From positions 1,281,501 through 1,345,500 of the forward strand of contig NZ_CP146069.1 of assembly GCF_037023735.1 (NCBI RefSeq): DNA of 64,000 nucleotides, written 5' to 3'. Source of the stretch: Roseovarius sp. S88. Its GTDB lineage: Bacteria; Pseudomonadota; Alphaproteobacteria; Rhodobacterales; Rhodobacteraceae. The position numbers and the translations under genes were made by a program. The notes beneath the pieces are model-generated. The model made no database searches. It was not told where the DNA came from and saw only the letters and a list, made by a program, of their open reading frames with translations. Within the stretch, counting starts at the first letter, position 1, and every line of letters begins with the position of its first letter. Shown here one piece after another: positions 17,138 through 26,183 of the stretch.

Positions 17138-18445
17138 GTGAAAAAGCTCGACACTGTCGCAAGCAATTGGACGGCGCTTATCGGATGCGTCTGCCTTGGC
17201 TTGGGCATCGCCTATCGCGCTGTTGTTCCAGCTGAAAACCCGGTCTCAGGTGCGCTTTTCCTGATCCTGTGCTACCTCATCCCGGTCTCGCTTTTCGAAA
17301 TTCTGGGCCGCAAGAGTCATCGCCGCGCCTCGACCGGTCTTGATTGGGAAACCTCGCGGAGCCCGGATTTGCAGCGTGTGGTCGTCAAGCTGGTTGGCTT
17401 CTTCGGGATCATGGCCGCGGTCGTCGCGATCCACGCTGTTTTCCGAATTTACGCGGTGGAGCGGCTGATCATGCCACTTGCCGCGTTGCAGTTGCTCTTG
17501 CCTGTCTGTCTGCCCTTGGTGATTGCCTACTTCTATTTCGTTGATCGGCGCATGCGCGAGCCGCATGACGGCTATCATGAGTTCGGTCAGCTGCTCCTAC
17601 GGCGAAACTCGGATCCAGATTGGCCGCTACTGAAAGACTTCGCCCTGGGCTGGATGATCAAGGGGTTCTTCCTGCCTGTGATGTTCGCCTATCTCGCGCT
17701 GCAGATGCCGCGCCTGCACCTTGATCTGAACCAATTGATGCAAGGGCCGGTTGCGGCTGCGGTCTATCTCACCACGGCTTTGGTGATTGTCGAACTTACA
17801 ATTGTCGTTGTTGGCTACGCCATGACGCTCCGGCTTTTTGATGCGCATATCCGCTCGCCAAATGGTCTTCTTGGCGCCTGGGTTGTCACGCTGATCTGCT
17901 ACGAGCCTTTCAACAAGATCGCTTCTGGCCAAATCTATCCTTATCGTACCGAACAGGACTGGTCTGCGGTCGCAGGTGATTATGCACTTCTGATGTGGCC
18001 CTGGATTATCCTTGTCCTTTCGGCGTTCCTGCTGTGGGTCTGGGCCACGGCGATTTTTGGATTGCGCTGGTCCAATCTCACCCATCGTGGGATCATAACC
18101 AACGGGCCTTACGCCTTCACCAAGCACCCTGATTACGTTGCGAAGAGCCTTTTCTTCTGGCTCACCGCCGCACCTTTCCTGACAGCCGCCACCCCCTGGC
18201 AGGCGGTGACCGGCACGCTGTCGCTCTTTGTCATCAACGCGGTCTATTTCGGGCGTGCCCGGATGGAGGAAAAGCATCTGTCCGAGGACCCCGATTATGT
18301 CGAATATGCGCTGGCAATGAACGAGCGCAGCATCTTCCGTGGAATGGCCAGGTATCTTCCGTTTCTGACCTACCATGCGCCGGACCGGCAGGGGTCTGAC
18401 ACAGCGCGGAAGAGTGACGCGGCACAAGGCCTGCCTGCCGAGTAA
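17138..18445 (+). CDS. Multi-pass membrane methyltransferase of the ICMT/PEMT type
   Basis: The 435-residue protein has about ten membrane helices. The C-terminal third carries the isoprenylcysteine carboxyl methyltransferase-like signature: NGPYAFTKHPDYVAKSLFF, then ARMEEKHL and DPDYVEYA, which form the SAM site in this superfamily. Bacterial relatives methylate lipids or small isoprenoid acceptors, and the substrate here is unknown. I start at GTG 17138 because AAGGG lies 7 bases upstream; TTG 17120 is possible. No partner gene indicates its pathway. Confidence 0.75.
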   Translation: MKKLDTVASNWTALIGCVCLGLGIAYRAVVPAENPVSGALFLILCYLIPVSLFEILGRKSHRRASTGLDWETSRSPDLQRVVVKLVGFFGIMAAVVAIHAVFRIYAVERLIMPLAALQLLLPVCLPLVIAYFYFVDRRMREPHDGYHEFGQLLLRRNSDPDWPLLKDFALGWMIKGFFLPVMFAYLALQMPRLHLDLNQLMQGPVAAAVYLTTALVIVELTIVVVGYAMTLRLFDAHIRSPNGLLGAWVVTLICYEPFNKIASGQIYPYRTEQDWSAVAGDYALLMWPWIILVLSAFLLWVWATAIFGLRWSNLTHRGIITNGPYAFTKHPDYVAKSLFFWLTAAPFLTAATPWQAVTGTLSLFVINAVYFGRARMEEKHLSEDPDYVEYALAMNERSIFRGMARYLPFLTYHAPDRQGSDTARKSDAAQGLPAE

Positions 18446-18514
18446 TTCCGCCACGGTCCGGCGATTGCAGCCTGCCGAGAAGCGTCTTACATTTATCTTC
18501 CAAAGGAGATGGAC

Positions 18515-18784
18515 ATGGCTGGCGGCTGGGCGCGCGATGGCGCGGTGAATGAACAGATCGAAGCATCCGTGAACGACGAGCTGCAGCGTCTGAAGGCTCG
18601 GGCACAGCCCACGGGCGAGAGCCTCACCCATTGCGCCGAATGCGACGAACCCATCCCCGAGGCACGGCGTGCGGCGATCCCCGGTGTGAAGCTGTGCATC
18701 GACTGCATGCAGGAGCGTGACAGCGCCTATCAGATGCGCTCCGGGATCAATCGGCGGGGGTCTAAGGACAGTCAGTTGAAGTAA
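18515..18784 (+). CDS. DksA/TraR-family C4 zinc-finger protein
   Basis: This small protein of 89 residues has an N-terminal helix, then a four-cysteine zinc finger (HCAECDEPIPEARR ... KLCIDC) of the DksA/TraR type. Short members of this group lack the long coiled-coil of true DksA, so they may bind RNA polymerase in the secondary channel only weakly or act in other ways. ATG 18515 is chosen because AAAGGAG ends 6 bases before it, while ATG 18509 abuts that site. Confidence 0.85.
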   Translation: MAGGWARDGAVNEQIEASVNDELQRLKARAQPTGESLTHCAECDEPIPEARRAAIPGVKLCIDCMQERDSAYQMRSGINRRGSKDSQLK

Positions 18785-18790
18785 AACCTG

Positions 18791-18824
18791 CTTTCTTTTT
18801 GCTGCAAATATCCCCGCCGGAGGC
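18791..18824 (-). repeat. 34-base intergenic repeat, copy 1
   Basis: On the minus strand it reads GCCTCCGGCGGGGATATTTG then CAGCAAAAAGAAAG. It matches copy 2 at 44652-44685 with only three differences. It lies between the convergent DksA-like and pepF genes. Confidence 0.75.
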
Positions 18825-18832
18825 GTCCGTCG

Positions 18833-20653
18833 TCACCCCTCCATCGCCTCAAGCTCATCAATAAAGCCCGAGATCATCGATAAACCCTTACCCCAGAACG
18901 CAGGATCCGACGCATCCAAGCCGAAGGGTGCCAGAAGTTCTTTGTGGTGCATCGATCCGCCGGCTTTCAGCATATCGAAATACTTGTCCTGGAACCCGAC
19001 CGGATTTTCCTCGTAAACCGCATAAAGCGCGTTCACCAACCCGTCACCGAACGCATAGGCGTAGACGTAGAAGGGCGAATGCACGAAATGCGGGATATAG
19101 GCCCAGAAACTCTCGTAGCCTTCCATGAATTCGAACGCAGGCCCAAGGCTTTCCCCCTGCACCGACATCCAAAGCGCGCCAATGTCTTCGGGCGTCAGCT
19201 CGCCCTCGCGACGCGCGGCATGCAGTTTGCATTCAAAGTCGTAAAAGGCGATCTGGCGAACGACCGTGTTGATCATGTCCTCAACCTTACCCGCGAGCAG
19301 TACCTTACGCTCGGCCTGATCTTTGGCTCCGTCAAGCATCTTGCGGAAGGTGAGCATTTCACCAAAGACCGACGCCGTTTCGGCCAAAGTGAGCGGTGTT
19401 GAGGACAAAAGCTCACCTTGCTCAGCTGCCAGAACCTGATGCACGCCATGACCCAGCTCATGCGCGAGCGTCATCACGTCCCGCGGTTTGCCGAGATAGT
19501 TCAGCATCACATAAGGATGCACGTTGGTGACGGTAGGATGTGCAAACGCCCCCGGTGCCTTGCCAGGTTTCACGGCCGCATCAATCCAGCCTTTGTTGAA
19601 GAACGGATCAGCAAGATCGCCCATGCGTGGATCAAAGGCGCTATAGGCCTCCATCACCATTTTCTGCGCCTGCGGCCAGTCGATGACCTTGGTGTCTTCC
19701 ATTGGAAGAGGCGCGTTGCGGTCCCAGACCTGCATCTTATCCAGCCCCAGCCATTTGCGTTTGAGCTCGTAATACCGATGGCTCAGTTTGGGGTAGGCGG
19801 CTACAACAGCATTGCGCAGGGCCTCGACCACTTCGGCTTCGACATCGTTAGACAGGTGCCGCCCGGTCTGCGCCGTGGGCATGTTGCGCCAGCGGTCGAG
19901 CACCTCTTTTTCCTTGGCGGATGTGTTGTGTACACGGGCAAAAATTTTGATGTTCTCCTGAAAGACATTTGCCAGCTCTCGGCTTGCAGCCTCGCGTTTG
20001 CTGCGATCCTGTTCGGTCAGAAGGTTGAGCGTGGCCTCAATCCCCATCTCCTCGCCATCTACTTCAAAGGTGAGCCCGGCGATGGTTTCGTCAAAAAGCC
20101 GCTCCCATGCATCACCAACAACACCCAGATCATGCAGGAATTTCTCAAGCTCATCAGAGAGTTGATGTGGCTTCATCGCCTGAATGCGGCGAATGACCGG
20201 GGAATAACGGGCCAGACTGGCATTCTCGGCATACATCGCGTTCAATGCATCTGCATCAAGCCGGTTCAGCTCCAGCGTGAAGAACACCAGCGGCGTGGTG
20301 AAATTGGTGATCTTCTCCTGGCAATCAGACATGAATTTCGCCCGCTCGCCATCGGTTGTCTGCTGGTAATAGCGCAGCCCCGCATAGGACATAATGCGCC
20401 CGGCGATGTTTGAGATTTTCTCGTTTCGCTCGATGCAAGTGAGCAGACCGGCGGCATCGAGGTCGCCAAGCTTTCCTTCGTAATCGGCCGCAAAAGAGGC
20501 GCAGTTTTCTTCTAGCCACTCCAGATCACGCGCAAGTTCCGGCGCGTCCTCGCCGGTGTAGAGATCATCCAGGTTCCATTCCGGCAATTCGCCAAGATTG
20601 TCAGCGCCCGAGGCAGCATTGGCATCGCGGACAGGAAAGGGAAGATGGATCAT
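18833..20653 (-). CDS. pepF: Oligoendopeptidase F, M3 family
   Basis: This cytoplasmic zinc metallopeptidase (606 residues) cleaves short peptides of about 6-20 residues. The zinc motif LAHELGHGVHQ (HExxH) is near residue 398, and the third ligand Glu lies in the following TLAETASVFGEM. Family segments such as ADPFFNKGWIDA and GKAPGAFAHP are present. The length is normal for PepF. It is transcribed alone, and a pair of perfect hairpins separates it from the ligase gene downstream of the ligase stop. Confidence 0.93.
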   Translation of the reverse strand: MIHLPFPVRDANAASGADNLGELPEWNLDDLYTGEDAPELARDLEWLEENCASFAADYEGKLGDLDAAGLLTCIERNEKISNIAGRIMSYAGLRYYQQTTDGERAKFMSDCQEKITNFTTPLVFFTLELNRLDADALNAMYAENASLARYSPVIRRIQAMKPHQLSDELEKFLHDLGVVGDAWERLFDETIAGLTFEVDGEEMGIEATLNLLTEQDRSKREAASRELANVFQENIKIFARVHNTSAKEKEVLDRWRNMPTAQTGRHLSNDVEAEVVEALRNAVVAAYPKLSHRYYELKRKWLGLDKMQVWDRNAPLPMEDTKVIDWPQAQKMVMEAYSAFDPRMGDLADPFFNKGWIDAAVKPGKAPGAFAHPTVTNVHPYVMLNYLGKPRDVMTLAHELGHGVHQVLAAEQGELLSSTPLTLAETASVFGEMLTFRKMLDGAKDQAERKVLLAGKVEDMINTVVRQIAFYDFECKLHAARREGELTPEDIGALWMSVQGESLGPAFEFMEGYESFWAYIPHFVHSPFYVYAYAFGDGLVNALYAVYEENPVGFQDKYFDMLKAGGSMHHKELLAPFGLDASDPAFWGKGLSMISGFIDELEAMEG

Positions 20654-20711
20654 GGTACACTCCGGAATAACGTTTTGTCTGACATAGGCGGGGTAGGGCG
20701 GGGCCTCAACC

Positions 20712-20759
20712 CCAAGTCTTTTCTGAAAAGACTTGGCAAAAGCCTTTTGAAGGCTTTTG
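20712..20759 (-). terminator. Two adjacent perfect hairpins after the ligase operon
   Basis: Bases 20712-20736 form a stem of CCAAGTCTTTTC with GAAAAGACTTGG around a single base; bases 20737-20759 form CAAAAGCCTT with AAGGCTTTTG around TTG. They begin 4 bases after the ligase stop codon on the minus strand, so they may end that operon. The twin hairpin is also of the repeat type scattered in related genomes. Confidence 0.65.
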
Positions 20760-20763
20760 CTAT

Positions 20764-22359
20764 TCAGCCATATTGCGCCAGCATCTCGCGCAGATCCTCA
20801 ATCGTGTTGGCCTCATTCACTGGTTTGTCATGCCGCCAGCGTTTCATGCGCGGAAAACGAAGGGACACGCCGGATTTGTGTCGGGTACTTTCCGCAATGC
20901 CTTCAAAGGCGATTTCAAATACATGCACGGCGCGCACCTGACGCACGGGACCAAATCTCTGCAGCGTATTCTTGCGCACCCAGGCGGTGATCTTGCGAAA
21001 TTCTTCATCTGTGAGGCCGGAGTAGGCCTTGGTGAATGGCACAAGCTCATTTCCGTCCCGCACCGCAAAGGTGAAATCGGTAAAGAGATTGGCGCGCCGT
21101 CCGTGACCTTGTTGGGCATAGATCATCACCGCATCAATCGTAAGCGGATCGAGCTTCCATTTCCACCAATCCCCTTTCTTGCGGCCCGTGTGATAGGGGC
21201 TGGACGCACGTTTGATCATCAACCCTTCGGCGCGTTCTTCGCGGGCTGTGCGGCGTAAATCGGCGAGTGTTTTCCATGATTTGAACCGAAGCACTAAAGA
21301 CGCGCGCAACGGTGCATCCTCTGGCAGGGTGCTCAATATGGCATCAAGCCTAGCGCGCCTCTCTGCGAACGGCACTTCGCGCAGGTCCTCTCCGTTATCC
21401 TCCAGAAGATCATAGGCCAGCACGATCACGGGCGCGTCTTTCAGCAACTTCTTCGGTACGGTCTTACGACCGATCCGCTTTTGCAGCGCATTGAAGGGCA
21501 GGGGCGCAATACCGTCCCAAGCCACAATCTCTCCGTCAATCACTGTGCCATCCGGAAGGAAGTCCCGCGCACGCGCCAGTTCGGGAAACCGGTCTGTCAT
21601 CAATTCCTCGCCACGTGACCAGACGAAATGCTCGCCGCCGCGCAGAATGAGCTGACCGCGAATGCCATCCCACTTCCATTCCGCGAGCCAGTCTTTGGGA
21701 TCTCCCAATGTCTCGGGCCCATCATCGTCCAACCCATACGCCAGGCAAAAAGGGTAGGGGCGCGAGAGATCCGCACCTGAATCGGGCGCCTCGATCAAGG
21801 CCTCCCATGTTGTTGTGTCTGGCGTCCAATCCCCCATCAAGCGATGCGCCAGTTCGGCCTCATCGCGGCCCGTGGCCTGTGCCAAAGCGCGGGTCATGAG
21901 CTTGCGGCTCACCCCGATACGAAACCCACCTGTCAGAAGCTTGTTGAAGACCATGCGTTCCTGCGCGCCCATCTGGTCCCACGCGTCCAGAACCGTAGCT
22001 TTGCGTGCATCTTCGTCCTGCGTATCAAGCGCCCGCAGACGCGCAATCCATGTGCTCAGGCTCTCATCCTGATCTCTCGATGCAGGGGGAAGGACCAACG
22101 CAATAGTTTCGGCCAGATCACCCACAATCGAATAGCTTTCCTCAAAGAGCCAAAGCGGGATGTTAGCCTTTTCCGCCGCCCATTCCCGAAGCTTTGTGGT
22201 CGTGATCGCCCGGCGCGGCCTGCGCCCGGAGAAAAGCGCGACGGTCCAAAGCCGGTCTTCGTCTGGCGCATCTGTAAAATATTTAGCCATTTCAGATGTT
22301 TTGGCAGATGTCTTGGTAGTCTGATCAAGAACGGCGTAGAGTTCGGTGAACCGTTTCAT
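20764..22359 (-). CDS. ATP-dependent DNA ligase
   Basis: This 531-residue ligase seals nicks using ATP. The N-terminal 200 residues form the DNA-binding domain. Nucleotidyltransferase motif I is EWKWDGIRG with the adenylated Lys at about residue 228; motif III is DGTVIDGEIVAWD; motifs IV and V are LMIKRASSPY and KKGDWWKWK. A C-terminal OB-fold with VRAVHVFEIAFEGI completes it. It overlaps the exonuclease gene by 4 bases. This pairing is known in many proteobacteria as a ligase-associated repair module; the usual DEXH helicase and PdeM phosphoesterase genes are not next to it here. Confidence 0.92.
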   Translation of the reverse strand: MKRFTELYAVLDQTTKTSAKTSEMAKYFTDAPDEDRLWTVALFSGRRPRRAITTTKLREWAAEKANIPLWLFEESYSIVGDLAETIALVLPPASRDQDESLSTWIARLRALDTQDEDARKATVLDAWDQMGAQERMVFNKLLTGGFRIGVSRKLMTRALAQATGRDEAELAHRLMGDWTPDTTTWEALIEAPDSGADLSRPYPFCLAYGLDDDGPETLGDPKDWLAEWKWDGIRGQLILRGGEHFVWSRGEELMTDRFPELARARDFLPDGTVIDGEIVAWDGIAPLPFNALQKRIGRKTVPKKLLKDAPVIVLAYDLLEDNGEDLREVPFAERRARLDAILSTLPEDAPLRASLVLRFKSWKTLADLRRTAREERAEGLMIKRASSPYHTGRKKGDWWKWKLDPLTIDAVMIYAQQGHGRRANLFTDFTFAVRDGNELVPFTKAYSGLTDEEFRKITAWVRKNTLQRFGPVRQVRAVHVFEIAFEGIAESTRHKSGVSLRFPRMKRWRHDKPVNEANTIEDLREMLAQYG

Positions 22360-23369
22360 GCGGTGTCACCTTCGTCGTCCGTGGCATCCAAGGTCTCGCC
22401 AGTGAACTCTGTTGGAACAATTTCAGTGTTTAATCCACTTTCATTCAGCCAGCGCGCGAAGATATCCGTGTAACCATGCGTGACATATATATTTTCCGCT
22501 TTGGTTGCTTTGATCGCAGCATTCAAACCCTGCCAGTCCGCGTGATCGGACATCACAAACCCCCGGTCCACTGAACGCCGCCGTCGCACCCCACGCAGAC
22601 GCATCCAGCCACTTGCGAAACCAGTTGAATTGGGCCTGAACCGTCGTGCCCAAGTGCTTCCAAGCGCGCCCGGTGGCGCAAGAACCATCGCGCCGGGATG
22701 AGATTTGGGATCAAGATCAGGTGTTACATGGCATGTGTTGGGTAAGGCCAACCCCTGCGCGCGCAATACCGCATTGGTGTTTTCCACTGCGCCATGGGTC
22801 AGAATCGGTCCGATGGACGGATCCAAAAGCGACAAAACGCGCTGTGCCTTACCCAGCGAGTAGGCCCCCAAAAGGCTGAACATACCTTTGGCCGCGTTTC
22901 CCGCCCACCACTCGTTGATTTCCTTTGCAACGATGTCTTCCTGCGCCCAGGTGAACACAGGCAGGCCGAAGGTGCATTCCGAGATGAAACTGTGACAGCG
23001 CACCGGTTCAAACGGCTCAGACAAGCGATCCGGCTCGGTTTTATAGTCGCCCGAGACAACCCAAACCTCGCCTTTCACCTCAACCCGTATTTGCGCCGAT
23101 CCGGGGACATGGCCTGCGGGATGAAAAGAAACGGTCGCGTCCCCTATCTGCTTCGCCTCACCATAGCGCACAGTTTCAAGTGTGATCTCACCCAACCGAT
23201 GCCGCATCACCGGTGCGGCTGCCTCGGTGGACAGATAACGTCGATGCCCCGGTCGCGCGTGATCCGCATGCCCATGGGTGATCAGGGCACGATCCACGGG
23301 TTTCCATGGGTCGATGAAAAAGTCGCCGGCAGGGCAATAGATGCCTTGGGGTTTGAATTCTAAAACCAT
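22356..23369 (-). CDS. Ligase-associated DNA exonuclease (metallo-beta-lactamase fold)
   Basis: The 337-residue protein is a metallo-beta-lactamase/beta-CASP type nuclease related to mRNA 3'-end processing factors. The metal motif is THGHADHARPGH (HxHxDH) near residue 32; later landmarks are VSGDYK, and MSDHADW near the C-terminus. The ligase follows with an ATGA overlap, so the two are translationally coupled and probably act on the same DNA ends. It is divergent from the FAH gene with about 95 bases between the starts. Confidence 0.9.
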   Translation of the reverse strand: MVLEFKPQGIYCPAGDFFIDPWKPVDRALITHGHADHARPGHRRYLSTEAAAPVMRHRLGEITLETVRYGEAKQIGDATVSFHPAGHVPGSAQIRVEVKGEVWVVSGDYKTEPDRLSEPFEPVRCHSFISECTFGLPVFTWAQEDIVAKEINEWWAGNAAKGMFSLLGAYSLGKAQRVLSLLDPSIGPILTHGAVENTNAVLRAQGLALPNTCHVTPDLDPKSHPGAMVLAPPGALGSTWARRFRPNSTGFASGWMRLRGVRRRRSVDRGFVMSDHADWQGLNAAIKATKAENIYVTHGYTDIFARWLNESGLNTEIVPTEFTGETLDATDDEGDTA

Positions 23370-23465
23370 AGGCCAAGTTTAGCGTGGTCTCACGCCATGA
23401 CCATATCCGCGCTTGCGGCGGGTTCACACGCCGGTATCGTGAGGGCAGAAGTAAGGGAGAATGGC

Positions 23466-24296
23466 ATGCGATTTCTACGCTATGGGGCACCGGGCGAGGA
23501 AAAGCCCGGCGTTTTGGATAAAGACGGCAAGATCAGGGATGTGAGCGCCGTTATGCCCGACCTTTCAGGGGTTTATCTGGGTGATTTATCATCCGTTGAA
23601 CCCGAGAGCTTGCCTCTGGTCTCCGGCGATCCACGAATTGGGCCGCCGGTTGGCCATGTGGGCAAACTTGTGTGCATTGGGCTTAACTATACCGACCACG
23701 CCGAAGAACTTGGGATGCCATTCCCCGATCACCCGGTGGTCTTTATGAAAGCCACATCCGCGATCATTGGCCCTTATGATACTGTACGGCTCCCGCGCGG
23801 TTCGACCCATGGCGATTGGGAGATTGAACTTGGTATCGTGATCGGGCAGCCCGCGTCTTACGTGAGTGAAGACGCGGCACTCGATCATGTCGCTGGCTAT
23901 ACCATTGTCAACGACGTTTCCGAACGGCGTTTTCAGATGGAGCTTTCGGGCCAATGGACCAAGGGCAAAAGCTGTGACACCTTTGCGCCCATCGGTCCCT
24001 GGCTTGTCACACCGGACGAGGTGGGCGACGTGCAAAACCTTTCGCTGTTACTGGATGTGAATGGTGAACGCATGCAAACCGGCTCGACCTCAAAGATGAT
24101 CTTTTCGGTGGCCCATATCATCTCTCATCTGAGTGAATTGATGACGTTGCATCCCGGGGACGTGATCGCGACAGGGACACCGCCGGGCGTCGGTATGGGG
24201 CAAACCCCTAAGCGTTTCCTGTCCGAAGGCGATGTGATGGAGCTTGCGATTGAGCATCTGGGGCAGCAGAGGTTGCCTGTGGCTCGCATGCCGTAA
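23466..24296 (+). CDS. Fumarylacetoacetate hydrolase family protein
   Basis: This 276-residue protein hydrolyses or tautomerises a beta-diketo acid. The fold's metal ligands appear in GDWEIELGIVIG and in the helix with VNDVSERRFQ; the C-terminal hairpin is VIATGTPPGVGMG. Such proteins act on 2,4-diketo sugar acids, oxaloacetate or acylpyruvates, and the sequence does not settle which. ATG 23466 follows AGGGAGAATGGC. The 3' end overlaps the convergent lysophospholipase gene by 89 bases. Confidence 0.88.
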   Translation: MRFLRYGAPGEEKPGVLDKDGKIRDVSAVMPDLSGVYLGDLSSVEPESLPLVSGDPRIGPPVGHVGKLVCIGLNYTDHAEELGMPFPDHPVVFMKATSAIIGPYDTVRLPRGSTHGDWEIELGIVIGQPASYVSEDAALDHVAGYTIVNDVSERRFQMELSGQWTKGKSCDTFAPIGPWLVTPDEVGDVQNLSLLLDVNGERMQTGSTSKMIFSVAHIISHLSELMTLHPGDVIATGTPPGVGMGQTPKRFLSEGDVMELAIEHLGQQRLPVARMP

Positions 24297-25242
24297 TGCT
24301 CTGATAATTTGCGAAAAACTTGGTGACGCAGGCGTCTGCTCGGGTGCGTGTGCCGGTTTCTTCCATCAAAACCTCGTGCCGCGCGCCCTCGGCCAAATCC
24401 AGTATCGCACTGGGCCACCTTGCCACACGGTCATGGATGCGGGCGGGGTCGACAATGTCTTCATCCGTGCCGAGCAAGACCAGGCAGGGTACGTTTGGAG
24501 AGGCCATGTTGGACAAGGCACGCGTCTCTGCGAGGCCTTCGTACAACCAGCGCAGGCTTGGTCCGCCGACCCGAAGCTCAGGCTGCTCTACGACATGACG
24601 GATCATGTAATCATACATCTGCGTGTCAGTGGTCAGGCGATTGGTTTCAAAAGGTTCACTCAACACATACGCCTCTGGCAAAGTGCCGGGCGCATAGCGT
24701 TGGTCAAAGCCTAGATACCGGCTGGCCCAGGACAGGGCCCAGGCAAAAGGGCGTATATGGGGCGACATGTGAATGCCCCACATGGGCGCAGAAAATGCGG
24801 CTGCTTCCACCGGCATGCCATCCATCAAGGATCGAAGGCCGATGCAGCCTCCCATTGAATGCCCCAAAAGAAACCACGGCTTGGGAAGGTCAAGCGCCTC
24901 AGCCGCCTCAATCATTGCGGAAACGTCTAGCTGATAGTCAGCGAAATCATGAACATGGCCCAGTATCGGGTCGGATGCCACGCGATCGGCCAGCCCTTGG
25001 CCACGCCAGTCAATGACGGCGACGTGCAGCCCCGCACGGCTTAGGTCAAGGGAGGTTTTCCCATATTTTTCAACATATTCAGTGCGGCCCGGAAACAGGT
25101 ACACCGTTCCTGTGATGCCCTCGGATTGCCCCGGCCATACCCCAAGCCGCAAACGCACGCCATCCTTTGCCGTGATCCAATAGGCAGCACCCCCATCGGG
25201 GCCCTCGGCCATATCAGAGAAAAACGGCGCGCTTTGCATCAT
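24208..25242 (-). CDS. Alpha/beta hydrolase, lysophospholipase (PldB) type
   Basis: The 344-residue protein has the serine-hydrolase elbow GHSMGG, the early strand-turn VIDWRGQGLADR, the acid in GTDEDIVDP and the His in GARHEVLMEE, matching monoacylglycerol lipase or lysophospholipase L2 enzymes. The last 30 residues are Ala/Ser/Gln-rich, poorly conserved in appearance and lie inside the overlap with the FAH gene, so the stop may have moved downstream. It follows the SCP2 gene by one base, and both probably act on lipids. Confidence 0.86.
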   Translation of the reverse strand: MMQSAPFFSDMAEGPDGGAAYWITAKDGVRLRLGVWPGQSEGITGTVYLFPGRTEYVEKYGKTSLDLSRAGLHVAVIDWRGQGLADRVASDPILGHVHDFADYQLDVSAMIEAAEALDLPKPWFLLGHSMGGCIGLRSLMDGMPVEAAAFSAPMWGIHMSPHIRPFAWALSWASRYLGFDQRYAPGTLPEAYVLSEPFETNRLTTDTQMYDYMIRHVVEQPELRVGGPSLRWLYEGLAETRALSNMASPNVPCLVLLGTDEDIVDPARIHDRVARWPSAILDLAEGARHEVLMEETGTRTRADACVTKFFANYQSITACEPQATSAAPDAQSQAPSHRLRTGNA

Positions 25243-25243
25243 A

Positions 25244-25531
25244 TCAGCTCAGAACACTGCCAAGTTTCATGGCCATGCCCATGTCACCATCTACAGCCAG
25301 CTTGCCGGACATGAAGGCAGCGGTGGGATCAAGATCACCCGCCAGAATGGATTGGAAGGTGTCAACATCCGCGGTCAGCGTGACATCGGTGTCATCATCG
25401 CCTGCACGTACACCATCATCATCGATCACAATGGCCCCTTCGCCTTCGATGACGAATTTCGCACTGCCATCCAGGCCGCCGCTCATCTTGCTGCTCAAAG
25501 CCTCTACTGCGGCTGCCACTACGTCGCTCAT
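25244..25531 (-). CDS. SCP2 sterol-binding domain protein
   Basis: This is a stand-alone SCP2 domain of 95 residues. The family pattern is visible: KFVIEGEGAIVIDDDG, the strand DVTLTADVDTFQSILAG and DPTAAFMSGKLAVDGDMGMAMKL. Such domains bind hydrophobic ligands such as acyl chains. Its stop lies one base before the start of the lysophospholipase gene, so it is the first gene of a lipid-related pair. Confidence 0.9.
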   Translation of the reverse strand: MSDVVAAAVEALSSKMSGGLDGSAKFVIEGEGAIVIDDDGVRAGDDDTDVTLTADVDTFQSILAGDLDPTAAFMSGKLAVDGDMGMAMKLGSVLS

Positions 25532-25601
25532 GTCTTGTCCTCCAAATTGTGACTTGTCAGGACTATGAATCCTGACCCGGTGCGCTAAATTCTAGCGCAC
25601 T

Positions 25602-26165
25602 ATGAGCATTAAACATATCTTTCACAATTCTATCGTCGCGGCACTTTTGGCGACAGTCATGTTTTCCTTACCTCTTGCTGCGGAAGAAACCCGCCTTGAC
25701 GGCTTGTTTGAACAGTTGTCTGAGGCAGAGGAAAAGGACGAGGCACGCCGTGTGGCCAAAGAAATCGAGCTGGAACTCACCAGGTCCGGGTCTGCTTCGG
25801 CAGATTTACTGCTCAAACGCGGCACAGATGCGCTTGACGCTGGGGATGTGACGAAAGCAATAGAACATTTGACGGCGCTCACCGATCATGCGCCGGATTT
25901 TGCCGAAGGCTGGCACATGCGCGCCGTGGCCTATTCAGAGGCGGAACTCTTTGGTCCCGCCATGGCCGATATCGAACGTGCCCTGGCACTGGAACCGCGT
26001 CACTATAATGCGATTGCAAGCCTCGGTGGCGTTCTGGCGCAGATCGACCGGCTGGATATGGCCAAAGAGGCGTTTGAGTTGGTTCTGGCTATACATCCCC
26101 ATCACGAAGACGTATCCGAAGCGCTGGAACATATCGAGCGCGAGATCGGCGGCTCGGAACTCTAA
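25602..26165 (+). CDS. Exported tetratricopeptide repeat protein
   Basis: The 187-residue product has a signal peptide (positively charged start, hydrophobic stretch, cleavage likely after LAAEE near residue 28). Residues 65-170 hold about three TPR units, for example GDVTKAIEHLTALTDHAPDFAEG and GPAMADIERALALEPRHYNA. TPR modules mediate protein contacts; the partner is unknown. It is 18 bases upstream of the helicase gene and may be co-transcribed. Confidence 0.85.
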   Translation: MSIKHIFHNSIVAALLATVMFSLPLAAEETRLDGLFEQLSEAEEKDEARRVAKEIELELTRSGSASADLLLKRGTDALDAGDVTKAIEHLTALTDHAPDFAEGWHMRAVAYSEAELFGPAMADIERALALEPRHYNAIASLGGVLAQIDRLDMAKEAFELVLAIHPHHEDVSEALEHIEREIGGSEL

Positions 26166-26183
26166 TCAATGAGGGAGCGGCCT

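Noticed and set aside
19418..20413. 331-residue frame antisense to pepF
   Set aside because: PepF is complete with HExxH on the minus strand; the antisense frame has no recognisable domain.
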